Source: Onstottus_A sp036505875
GTDB taxonomy: Bacteria; Acidobacteriota; Blastocatellia; UBA7656
NCBI GenBank assembly: GCA_036505875.1
Contig: DASXSR010000098.1
Coordinates: 1-8,074, forward strand
DNA: 8,074 nucleotides
Reading direction: 5' to 3'
Below, piece by piece: positions 1 through 6,592 of this stretch. Under the pieces are notes generated by a model. It saw nothing but the letters and a program-made list of their open reading frames with translations. It had not been told where the DNA came from and made no database searches. The position numbers were made by a program, and so were the translations under genes. The number at the start of each line of letters is the position of its first letter. Within the stretch, counting starts at the first letter, position 1.

Positions 1-3
1 GAG

Positions 4-25
4 GGGCGGCCACGGAGGGCCGCCC
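4..25. repeat. GC-rich palindrome upstream of the RND gene
   Basis: GGGCGGCC at 4-11 is the exact reverse complement of GGCCGCCC at 18-25, separated by a 6-nt loop. No T-run follows, so it is not a classical intrinsic terminator. It resembles the small GC-rich palindromic repeats scattered through many bacterial genomes (inference; copy number cannot be seen here). Two short frames cross it and end at the RND start: one stops with TAG at 43-45, directly before the ATG, and one with TGA at 47-49, giving an ATGA overlap. Either could be the tail of an upstream gene such as an adaptor protein, but too little is present to tell. Confidence 0.6.
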
Positions 26-45
26 GTACAGGTTGGAATTCTTAG

Positions 46-3000
46 ATGACACTTGCGGAACTGTGCGTAAAACGACCCGTGTTCGCGGTGATGCTGATCA
101 CCTTCCTGGTCGTGCTCGGCATCTTTTCATTTCGCGACCTGGGCGTTGATCTGTTTCCGAAGGCGGACCCGGCGACGGTCACAGTAAACGTTCGCCTGCC
201 TGGAGCGTCACCGGAAGAAGTCACGACGCAGGTTGTCTTCCCGCTCGAAGAGGCCATCAGCACAATCAGCGGACTCGACGAATTGAATTCGCAGGTCTTC
301 GAAGGCAGCGCGCGCATAAGCTGCAAGTTTTTGCTGGAACGCGAGATCGAAAGCGCTGCCCAGGACGTCCGAGAAAAAGTCGCGGGTGCCCTTCGCAATC
401 TTCCGCCAAACATTCTCCCGCCGATCATTCAGAAGGCCGATCCCGATTCTGATCCGGTTATCTCGCTGGTGGTCGCCGGAGACAAAAGCCTCCGCGAAAC
501 TACCGAGGTTGCCGACAAGAAAATCAAGCGCGTGCTCGAAACAGTCGACGGCGTCGGCGAGGTCGGCATGACTGGCGGGCGCGAGCGACAGATTCGCGTT
601 TACGCCGACGCCGAGAAGCTCAACGCGCACGGCATCACCATCAACCAGCTTCAGCGCTCCATTCAAAATGAAAACGTCGAGATTCCCGGCGGGCGGATCG
701 TTCGCGGCGAATCAGAGATAGGCATTCGGACGCTTGGCCGAATCGACGCGATCAATCAGTTTGGCGATATCATCGTTTCTAACGTCAACGGCACTCCGAT
801 TCGCGTCAGCGACGTCGGCCGCGTCGAGGACAGCTTCGCCGAACCGCGCACCTGGAACATGATCGAAGGCAAGCAGGCGGTCAAGCTCGACGTGCGACGC
901 CAGTCAGGCACCAACACGGTCAAGATCATCGACGCGGTGAAGAAAAAGCTCGAGCAAATAAAAAAGACGCTACCGCCCGGCGTGATCGTCAAGGTCATCG
1001 GCGACCAGTCGGTATTCATAAAAGCCTCGGTCGCGTCACTCGAAGAGCATCTGTTGTTCGGAAGCTTGCTGGCGAGCCTCGTGGTGCTGCTGTTTATTCG
1101 CAACTTGCGGTCGGTGTTGATTGCGGCGGTCGCGATCCCGACTTCGATCATAGCAACGTTCACGCTGCTCAAGGCGATGGATTTCACCTTGAATAACATG
1201 ACGCTGCTTGCGCTCACGCTGTCTGTCGGCATCGTTATCGACGACGCGATAGTCGTTCTCGAAAACATCGTGCGCTACATCGAGGAGAAGCATTACGAAC
1301 CGAAGCGCGCGGCGATCGAAGCTACAAAAGAGATTACGCTGGCGGTCGTCGCGACGACCATTTCGCTGGTTATCATCTTTGTGCCGATCGCGTTTATGAC
1401 CGGTTACGCGCGGCGCTACGTCAACCAGTTCGGCTGGACGATGGCTTTTTCGGTGATGGTGTCGATGCTGGTGAGCTTCACGCTGACGCCGATGCTCAGC
1501 TCGCGAATGCTCAAGCGACTGGCGAAAAAACGCGACGGCGAGAAGGGCGATCCGGCGATCGCGGATCACGAATCACGAATCACGAATCACGAAGAGCACA
1601 CGTCGAAAGAGACGCGATTTTTTGGCTTCATCGACCGTGCCTACGGACGCATGCTCGAATGGTCATTGAGTCACCGCGCGATCGTGGCGTTGGTCGCGCT
1701 GGCAACATTCGCGCTGACGTTCCCGCTTAACTCGCTGGTTGGTCGCGATTGGATTCCACCTGACGATCAAAGCGAATTTCAGTTGTCGATAAACCTGCCG
1801 GAAGGCACCTCGATTGAAGGAACATCGAAGCTTGCCACGGAACTGGCGGATCGAATCAAGCAGATTCCGGAAGTTGATTTTGTCAATCCATTCATTCACG
1901 AAGGGATAACGAGTCACAGTCACATCTACGTTCGCCTGGTTGACGTGTCGAACCGCAAACTAACAAACCTGGAAGTCGCGGCGAAGGTTAGAAAAATCGC
2001 TTCCGAGTACCGCAACCTGCGCAGCAAGATCATCATTCCGTCGGCGCTTGGAGGCGGCGAGATGTTCTTCCCGGTTCGCGCGCTCATCCTCGGCCCTAAT
2101 TTTCAAAAGGCAGCAGAGCTGGCGATGCGAGTGTCAGAAAGGGTGCGCAAAATACCCGGCCTGCTCGACGTCGATCCGGGTGTGAGCCTCACCACGCCGG
2201 AGCTTCAAGTTAAGATCGATCGTCAGCGCGCGAGCGACCTCGGAGTTCGTGCTTCTGATGTCGCAAGCGCCGTCAGGCTGATGATCTCAGGCGAGGACCA
2301 AATCTCAACTTATAAGGAAGGTGATGAGCAATACGATGTCACCCTGCAGCTTTTGCCCGAGCAGCAGAAGGACCGCGAGGTCCTGTCGCGGCTGATGATC
2401 CCATCGAGCAAAGTCGGCCAGGTTCGGCTCGACAACATTGCGGCGATAGCGCAAGGCCTGGGTCCATCGCGAATCGAGCGATTCAACCGGCAGTTTCAGG
2501 TTTCGGTGAACGGGAACAACGCGCCGGATTTTCCGCTCGATCAGGCGGCGCGCGCGGTGACCGACGAGATAAAAAACGTCGGGTTACCGCCGGGGTATAG
2601 TTTTCGCTTCCTCGGGACGGTCAAGATCCTGGAGGAGACTACGACCAATCTCATCGTTGCATTCCTGCTCGCGTCGATCTTCATGTATATGGTGCTGGCC
2701 GCGCAGTTCGAAAGCTTCCTGCATCCGTTCACGATCATGCTTGCGTTACCGTTATCGATTCCGTTCGCGCTGCTTTCGCTGTGGCTCACGGGTCGAACTT
2801 TGAACTTGTGGAGCGCGCTCGGTGTGCTGCTGCTGTTGGGCATCGTAAAGAAGAACGGCATTCTTCAAGTGGATTACACAAACAGGCTTCGAGCCCAGGG
2901 CGTGCCCTTGCGCGAAGCGATCGTTCAAGCGAACCACGTGCGGCTCAGGCCGATTCTGATGACGACTTTCTCGATCGTCGGCGGCTTGATACCAACGGCG

Positions 3001-3216
3001 ATCGGTATCGGAGCCGGCTCCGCTCAGCGCTCGGCGATTGCGGTCACAATAATCGGCGGGCAGACTCTGTGTTTGCTGCTGACGTTGCTGGTGACGCCGG
3101 TTGCTTATTCGATTTTCGCCGAACTGGAAGAGAGAAGGGTCTTCGCCGGAGCGCGGCTGCGACTCGCCCGATTGAAGTTGAGCGCCGCGAGGTTCTTAAG
3201 CTTCTTAATCCGGTGA
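46..3216 (+). CDS. RND-family efflux transporter permease (AcrB/MexB-like, HAE-1 type)
   Basis: This is the inner-membrane, proton-driven pump of a tripartite exporter, which normally works with a periplasmic adaptor and an outer-membrane channel. The 1056-residue length is typical. Visible parts: TM1 at about 12-31 after the usual N-terminus (ELCVKRPVFAVML), a porter domain to about 330, TM2-6 at about 335-490, a hydrophilic linker, TM7 at about 545-565, a second porter domain, and TM8-12 from about 869 to 1025. The proton-relay residues are present: D399-D400 in GIVIDDAIVVLEN, matching AcrB D407/D408, and K936 in VKKNGIL, matching AcrB K940. The ATG at 46 gives the standard family N-terminus, but its ribosome site is weak (TTGGAA). 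The linker between the two halves carries a heptanucleotide repeat encoding ADHESRITNHE. The C-terminus has a basic tail of about 30 residues. No adaptor gene is visible; if present it would lie upstream. The substrate (drug, solvent or other) cannot be read from sequence. Confidence 0.95.
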   Translation: MTLAELCVKRPVFAVMLITFLVVLGIFSFRDLGVDLFPKADPATVTVNVRLPGASPEEVTTQVVFPLEEAISTISGLDELNSQVFEGSARISCKFLLEREIESAAQDVREKVAGALRNLPPNILPPIIQKADPDSDPVISLVVAGDKSLRETTEVADKKIKRVLETVDGVGEVGMTGGRERQIRVYADAEKLNAHGITINQLQRSIQNENVEIPGGRIVRGESEIGIRTLGRIDAINQFGDIIVSNVNGTPIRVSDVGRVEDSFAEPRTWNMIEGKQAVKLDVRRQSGTNTVKIIDAVKKKLEQIKKTLPPGVIVKVIGDQSVFIKASVASLEEHLLFGSLLASLVVLLFIRNLRSVLIAAVAIPTSIIATFTLLKAMDFTLNNMTLLALTLSVGIVIDDAIVVLENIVRYIEEKHYEPKRAAIEATKEITLAVVATTISLVIIFVPIAFMTGYARRYVNQFGWTMAFSVMVSMLVSFTLTPMLSSRMLKRLAKKRDGEKGDPAIADHESRITNHEEHTSKETRFFGFIDRAYGRMLEWSLSHRAIVALVALATFALTFPLNSLVGRDWIPPDDQSEFQLSINLPEGTSIEGTSKLATELADRIKQIPEVDFVNPFIHEGITSHSHIYVRLVDVSNRKLTNLEVAAKVRKIASEYRNLRSKIIIPSALGGGEMFFPVRALILGPNFQKAAELAMRVSERVRKIPGLLDVDPGVSLTTPELQVKIDRQRASDLGVRASDVASAVRLMISGEDQISTYKEGDEQYDVTLQLLPEQQKDREVLSRLMIPSSKVGQVRLDNIAAIAQGLGPSRIERFNRQFQVSVNGNNAPDFPLDQAARAVTDEIKNVGLPPGYSFRFLGTVKILEETTTNLIVAFLLASIFMYMVLAAQFESFLHPFTIMLALPLSIPFALLSLWLTGRTLNLWSALGVLLLLGIVKKNGILQVDYTNRLRAQGVPLREAIVQANHVRLRPILMTTFSIVGGLIPTAIGIGAGSAQRSAIAVTIIGGQTLCLLLTLLVTPVAYSIFAELEERRVFAGARLRLARLKLSAARFLSFLIR
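1565..1592 (+). repeat. Heptanucleotide tandem repeat inside the RND gene, (ATCACGA)x4
   Basis: Four perfect contiguous copies of ATCACGA span 28 bp. Seven is not a multiple of three, so each copy is read in a different frame and the array encodes non-periodic residues, about 507-516 (DHESRITNHE). It sits in the cytoplasmic linker between TM6 and TM7, the part of an RND pump that best tolerates length change. The surrounding hydrophilic stretch (about 495-530) is also low-complexity and may partly derive from the same event. I infer a dispersed genomic repeat that entered the gene without breaking the frame. Confidence 0.85.
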
Positions 3217-3243
3217 GATAGCCCGCGCTGCGCTAAGCCGCCG

Positions 3244-4896
3244 ATGAAACCAGACCCCGTCAAGCTTGAAATCTTCAAGTCGCTCTACTCATCAGTGGCC
3301 GAAGAGATGGGCTTGAGTCTCCGCCGCTCTGCCTTCTCGCCCAATATCAAAGAACGTCGAGACTATTCCTGCGCGGTGTTCAATCGCGAAGGCACTTTGA
3401 TTGCCCAAGGCGATCATATGCCCGTTCATCTTGGCTCGATGCCGATGTCAGTGCGAGCCGCTCTCGAAACAGTCAAGCTCGGGCCGGGCGATATAGTCGT
3501 TCTAAATGATCCATACGCCGGGGGAACGCATTTGCCCGACGTGACGATGGTGGCAGGGGTGTATGCGGAGAGAAGGCAGAAGACAGAAGGCAGGAGGCGG
3601 ACTATGGAAACGAATAGACTGCCTTCTGCTTTCCGCCTTCTGACTTCTGACAAGCCCCTATTCTACGTTGCCAATCGCGCGCATCACGCGGACATCGGCG
3701 GCGCGACGCCCGGCTCGATGGGGCGCGCGGATGAGATCTACCAGGAGGGTCTCAGGATTCCGCCCGTCCGATTGATGATCGACGGCACGGTAAACGAAGA
3801 CGTGATGCGGTTGATCTCTGCAAATGTTCGAATACCAGAAGAGCGAGAAGGCGACCTGACCGCACAACTGGGAGCGATCTCGACGGGACAGCAGCGCTTG
3901 CTCGAGATAGTCGAGCGCTACGGCTTCAAAGAAGCCGACCTGTACGCGTCGCATCTGGTCAATTACACAGGCGAAATGATGCGACAGGTGATCCGCGACT
4001 TGCCCGTGGGCGTGTACGAAGCCGAAGACTTCCTCGACGACGACGGCTACTCGGATGATCCTGTTCGAATAGCAGTGCGGATCGAGATCAAAGGCGATCG
4101 CGCTCACGTTGATTTCACCGGCAGCGCGCCGCAAGTCCGCGGCCCGATCAACGCAGTCGAGGCGATCACTGTGTCAGCAGTCTACTACGTCTTCCGCTGC
4201 TTAATCGCGTCAAGCGTCCCAGCGAGTTGGGGAATCATGCAGCCGATAACCGTCACAGCTCCCAGGGGAACCGTGGTGAACGCTCTTCCGCCCGCGCCGG
4301 TGGCGGGAGGAAACGTCGAAACATCACAGAGAATCGTGGACACGGTGCTGCTCGCATTATCGAAGACTGGCGCGCCGGTGCCCGCCGCAAGTCAAGGAAC
4401 CATGAATAATCTTACGATTGGCGGAACGGACTCGCGCACGGGCAAGCAGTTCGCTTACTACGAAACGGTTGCCGGGGGAATGGGTGCGCGGCCTGGGCTT
4501 GATGGCATCGATGGTATTCACACTCACATGACCAACTCGCTCAACACTCCAGCAGAAGCGCTCGAGTACGCTTACCCGATGCGAGTGCGCAGGTACGGCA
4601 TTCGCCCTGGAAGCGGCGGTGGAGGCCAGTTTCACGGCGGCGACGGCGTCGTTCGGGAAATCGAATTGCTGACCGACGCGCGAGTAACGATTTTGTCGGA
4701 TCGGAGAATGACTCGGCCTTATGGTCTAAACGGCGGCGAACCCGGAGCACCCGGACGCACCGTGCTGGTTAGTGGCGGCAGCGAGCGCGTTCTTGGTTCG
4801 AAAGATTCGACACACGCGCGGGCAGGCGATCGCATCCGTATCGAGACCCCCGGCGGCGGCGGCTGGGGACCTAGAATTCGCGCGGAGAACGGTTGA
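3244..4896 (+). CDS. hyuB: Hydantoinase B/oxoprolinase family protein (HyuB-like)
   Basis: This belongs to the family that includes N-methylhydantoinase subunit B, the C-terminal part of 5-oxoprolinase and the acetone carboxylase alpha subunit. Members usually pair with an ATP-binding HyuA-type subunit to open cyclic amides or carboxylate ketones. Supporting motifs: KERRDYSCAVFN near the N-terminus, NDPYAGGTHLPDVTMV at about 82-97, VANRAHHADIGGATPGSM at about 141-158, GPINAVEAITVSAVYYVFRC mid-protein, PVAGGNVETSQRIVD, and the typical end GDRIRIETPGGGGWGP. The 550-residue length fits a stand-alone HyuB. The ATG at 3244 gives the expected start (VKLEIFKSLYSSVAEEMG), but I see no Shine-Dalgarno sequence. 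It lies 27 nt after the RND stop. No hyuA gene is present; the usual upstream position is taken by the unrelated pump. A 26-codon palindromic repeat is inserted in frame between the NDPYAGGTH and RAHH motifs. The family call is firm; the substrate is unknown. Confidence 0.92.
   Translation: MKPDPVKLEIFKSLYSSVAEEMGLSLRRSAFSPNIKERRDYSCAVFNREGTLIAQGDHMPVHLGSMPMSVRAALETVKLGPGDIVVLNDPYAGGTHLPDVTMVAGVYAERRQKTEGRRRTMETNRLPSAFRLLTSDKPLFYVANRAHHADIGGATPGSMGRADEIYQEGLRIPPVRLMIDGTVNEDVMRLISANVRIPEEREGDLTAQLGAISTGQQRLLEIVERYGFKEADLYASHLVNYTGEMMRQVIRDLPVGVYEAEDFLDDDGYSDDPVRIAVRIEIKGDRAHVDFTGSAPQVRGPINAVEAITVSAVYYVFRCLIASSVPASWGIMQPITVTAPRGTVVNALPPAPVAGGNVETSQRIVDTVLLALSKTGAPVPAASQGTMNNLTIGGTDSRTGKQFAYYETVAGGMGARPGLDGIDGIHTHMTNSLNTPAEALEYAYPMRVRRYGIRPGSGGGGQFHGGDGVVREIELLTDARVTILSDRRMTRPYGLNGGEPGAPGRTVLVSGGSERVLGSKDSTHARAGDRIRIETPGGGGWGPRIRAENG
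3571..3648. repeat. In-frame palindromic heptad-repeat element inside hyuB
   Basis: The left arm (3571-3598) is four variants of AGAAGGC in tandem. The right arm (3621-3648) is four variants of the complement (GCCTTCT). The arms are about 23/28 complementary across a 22-nt spacer, so RNA could form a long stem-loop. The 78-bp element keeps the frame and adds residues R110-S135 (RRQKTEGRRR, then LPSAFRLLTS) at the point where relatives have a short turn between DVTMVA and the FYVANRAHH strand. Similar RRQKAEG and LPSAF peptides encoded by heptad repeats are familiar to me from other bacterial genomes (recollection, not checked). This looks like a mobile or amplified repeat that landed in a surface loop. 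Confidence 0.85.
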
Positions 4897-4947
4897 AACT
4901 TCGACTTGCTTGTCACCCCTTGAATGCCGCTGATAACATCGTCTCGC

Positions 4948-5640
4948 ATGTTCGAACACACACGAGAGCGGCTCAGGCGAGTTCGCGAACAGATTGCGCG
5001 AGCGGCTCAGCGGGCCGGTCGAAGCGCCGAAGACGTAACTTTAATCGCCGTCTCCAAGACTTTCGATCCAACGGTTGTTCAGCAAGCCGTTGATGCGGGC
5101 GTGCGCGATTTGGGAGAGAATCGCGTTCAAGAGGCAGTCCCGAAAGCCTCAAAGGTGATCGGGAAAGTTCGATGGCATCTGATAGGTCATCTTCAATCCA
5201 ACAAAGTTAAGCCGGCGGTAGAGACGTTTCCGGTCATTCACACGATCGATAGCGTGAAGCTCGCCGAGCGGGTCGATCGCATCGCAGGCGAGTTAGGTAA
5301 ACGACCAACGGTGCTGGTTCAAGTCGATCTGGCTCAAGAGCCGACAAAGTCGGGCGCCGATGAGCGCGAGCTGGAGTCGATTGTTGAGGCGCTCGATTCA
5401 GCGCGCAATCTTGAGTTTCGCGGGCTGATGTCCTTGCCTCCCTTCTTCGAGTCGCCCGAACGGACCCGGCCTTACTTTCGCAAGCTTCGCGAGATGCTCG
5501 AGGACTTGAACCGCAATCGCACGCCTGAGCGACAGTTGACCGAGCTATCGATGGGAATGAGCCATGACTTTGAAGTAGCGATCGAAGAAGGCGCCACCAT
5601 GGTGCGAGTCGGTACCGCGATCTTTGGCAGGAGAGAATAA
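4948..5640 (+). CDS. yggS: YggS/PROSC family pyridoxal phosphate homeostasis protein
   Basis: This cytoplasmic PLP-binding protein has an alanine-racemase-like barrel. It has no known enzymatic reaction; the family buffers PLP and affects amino- and keto-acid balance. The Schiff-base lysine is in LIAVSKTF (K37 from this start). Other family blocks follow in order: GENRVQEA, WHLIGHLQSNK, VIHTIDSVKLA, VQVDLAQEPTKSG, LEFRGLMSLPP and, near the end, ELSMGMSHDFEVAI with GATMVRVGTAIFGRR. I chose the ATG at 4948 because it puts the lysine at residue 37, close to K36 of E. coli YggS. An in-frame ATG at 4924 would add eight residues (MPLITSSR). Neither start has a clear ribosome site. The gene follows hyuB after a short gap and leads directly into yggT and yggU, a neighbourhood conserved across many bacteria. 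Confidence 0.95.
   Translation: MFEHTRERLRRVREQIARAAQRAGRSAEDVTLIAVSKTFDPTVVQQAVDAGVRDLGENRVQEAVPKASKVIGKVRWHLIGHLQSNKVKPAVETFPVIHTIDSVKLAERVDRIAGELGKRPTVLVQVDLAQEPTKSGADERELESIVEALDSARNLEFRGLMSLPPFFESPERTRPYFRKLREMLEDLNRNRTPERQLTELSMGMSHDFEVAIEEGATMVRVGTAIFGRRE
5629..5633 (+). promoter_or_regulatory. Ribosome binding site for yggT, inside the yggS 3' end
   Basis: AGGAG lies within the last codons of yggS, 12 nt before the TTG at 5646. It supports that rare TTG as the yggT start and implies that the two genes are translationally linked. The spacing is somewhat longer than ideal. Confidence 0.55.
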
Positions 5641-5645
5641 ACACA

Positions 5646-6245
5646 TTGAATCTAATCGTCCTGGCGTTATACGGGCTATCAGTGGTTGTATTCTGGAGCA
5701 CTATTGCCTTCGCTGCGCTGTTCTTCTTGCGAGTCCTGCTATCGTGGTTGGGAGCGAATCCCTTTGGTCGCGTGCCTTACCATCTGACGAGAATCACCGA
5801 ACCTATGGTTCGTCCGATCAGGAATCAGTTTGGCGGTCGCTATATGCGCTACGACTTGATACCGCTAGTGATGGGCGTGTTGGTTCTGGTTATGGGATTG
5901 TTCATCTCGAGCATGCTCGCGCAGCTTGGCAGCATCATCGGCGCGATAGGCCGCAACGTGATCTCAGGCGCTTTGGCGTCTCCTGCGATGGCGGGCGAGA
6001 TGATTCGGCTGTTGGGATTGCTTTATGTGATCGCGATTTTCCTGAGGTTATTCTTACCGTTTTTTGGAGTCGGCTACAGAAGCAAATGGTTTCGGTTTCT
6101 GTTCGTGATAACGGAGCCGCTTCTCAAACCGCTTCGTCGAGTCTTCGTCGCCGGCCTGTTCGACTTTTCCCCGATCGTTGCAATGTTCATAGTTCAAATT
6201 CTCACGGGTTTACTTGCCGACTGGATAAGCCGTTTCAACTGGTGA
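5646..6245 (+). CDS. yggT: YggT family integral membrane protein (two YggT repeats)
   Basis: This is a small inner-membrane protein of the YggT family. Its function is not firmly established; relatives are linked to osmotic tolerance and, in plastids, to cytochrome or photosystem assembly. The 199 residues are an internal duplication. The first half has a membrane segment (about 4-32), the motif RITEPMVRPIR (49-59) and DLIP (70-73), then a second segment (about 71-95). The second half has a segment at about 120-140, VITEPLLKPLR (154-164), D173 with FSPIV, and a last segment (about 174-193). The start is TTG, 5 nt after the yggS stop, supported by AGGAG upstream; no ATG lies ahead of the first membrane segment. 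The stop is 4 nt before yggU. A longer open frame beginning at 5624 in another frame lacks the hydrophobic pattern and is a shadow. Confidence 0.92.
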   Translation: MNLIVLALYGLSVVVFWSTIAFAALFFLRVLLSWLGANPFGRVPYHLTRITEPMVRPIRNQFGGRYMRYDLIPLVMGVLVLVMGLFISSMLAQLGSIIGAIGRNVISGALASPAMAGEMIRLLGLLYVIAIFLRLFLPFFGVGYRSKWFRFLFVITEPLLKPLRRVFVAGLFDFSPIVAMFIVQILTGLLADWISRFNW

Positions 6246-6249
6246 CTGG

Positions 6250-6579
6250 GTGATTGAGCTCAACGAGAAAGACGGCGCGGTGACTTTCAAGTTGAGAGTA
6301 CAGCCGCGCGCTTCACGAACTGAATTCGTCGGCGAGCTGGACGGCGCGGTCAAGGTTAGAGTTTCATCGCCGCCTGTTGAAGGCAAGGCAAACGAAGAGT
6401 GCCGGAAGTTTCTTGCAAAGTTGTTTGGTGTCGGGCTTTCGTCAGTCGAGATTGTTTCAGGCAGCTCAGGCAGAAACAAGGTTGTCCGAGTTCACAACGT
6501 CAGCATCGCGCAGTTGCAAGAAGTGTTCGACAGAGCAAGCCAAGGCGGGAGAACGGTTTCATCTGTGTCATCCGCGTAG
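6250..6579 (+). CDS. yggU: DUF167/YggU family protein
   Basis: This small cytoplasmic protein has 109 residues (family usually about 90-105) and no assigned biochemical function. The hallmark blocks are present: KLRVQPRASRTEFVG at about 14-28, VKVRVSSPPVEGKANEE at about 34-50, a helix (FLAKLFGV), then VEIVSGSSGRNKVVRV. The start is GTG, 4 nt after the yggT stop, with no separate Shine-Dalgarno, so translation is probably coupled to yggT. The stop and start lie in a near-duplicated CTGGTGA/CTGGGTGA. The last codons (VSSVSSA and the TAG) lie in the hairpin at 6566-6592, giving a short serine-rich tail beyond the normal family end. The gene overlaps the convergent LLM gene by 12 bp. Confidence 0.93.
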   Translation: MIELNEKDGAVTFKLRVQPRASRTEFVGELDGAVKVRVSSPPVEGKANEECRKFLAKLFGVGLSSVEIVSGSSGRNKVVRVHNVSIAQLQEVFDRASQGGRTVSSVSSA

Positions 6580-6592
6580 TCTGCGGATGACA
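6566..6592. repeat. Perfect hairpin spanning both convergent stop codons
   Basis: Ten bases, TGTCATCCGC (6566-6575), pair perfectly with GCGGATGACA (6583-6592) around a 7-nt loop. The yggU stop (TAG, 6577-6579) is in the loop and the LLM stop (TGA on the minus strand, 6568-6570) is in the stem. With no T-run on either side it is not a standard intrinsic terminator, though it may still block or stabilise the 3' ends of both transcripts. Its sequence resembles the dispersed 'CATCCGCGTAATCTGCGGATG' type of repeat I recall from bacterial genomes (unchecked). Confidence 0.7.

Noticed and set aside
756..1569. Long open frames antisense to the RND gene (170 and 177 codons)
   Set aside because: Their translations are low in recognisable motifs and rich in Ser/Arg, as expected from the complement of a GC-rich gene. 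The plus-strand protein is fully accounted for.
1565..1592. CRISPR array or iteron origin
   Set aside because: Units are 7 bp, contiguous with no spacers, and lie within a coding frame; no cas or replication genes are nearby.
3193..3208. TTCTTAA repeated twice at the end of the RND gene
   Set aside because: Only two 7-bp copies with a 2-nt gap; too short to separate from chance.
4906..4937. Promoter before yggS (TTGCTT and TGATAA)
   Set aside because: The spacer is about 19-20 nt, the boxes are weak, and the start codon would be almost at the transcript start. Not strong enough to annotate.
5624..6253. 209-codon open frame overlapping yggT
   Set aside because: It lacks hydrophobic segments and family motifs, whereas the 5646 frame carries both YggT repeats.
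6566..6592. Bidirectional intrinsic terminator
   Set aside because: The stem is good but no T-run follows on either strand, so I listed it as a repeat/hairpin rather than a terminator.
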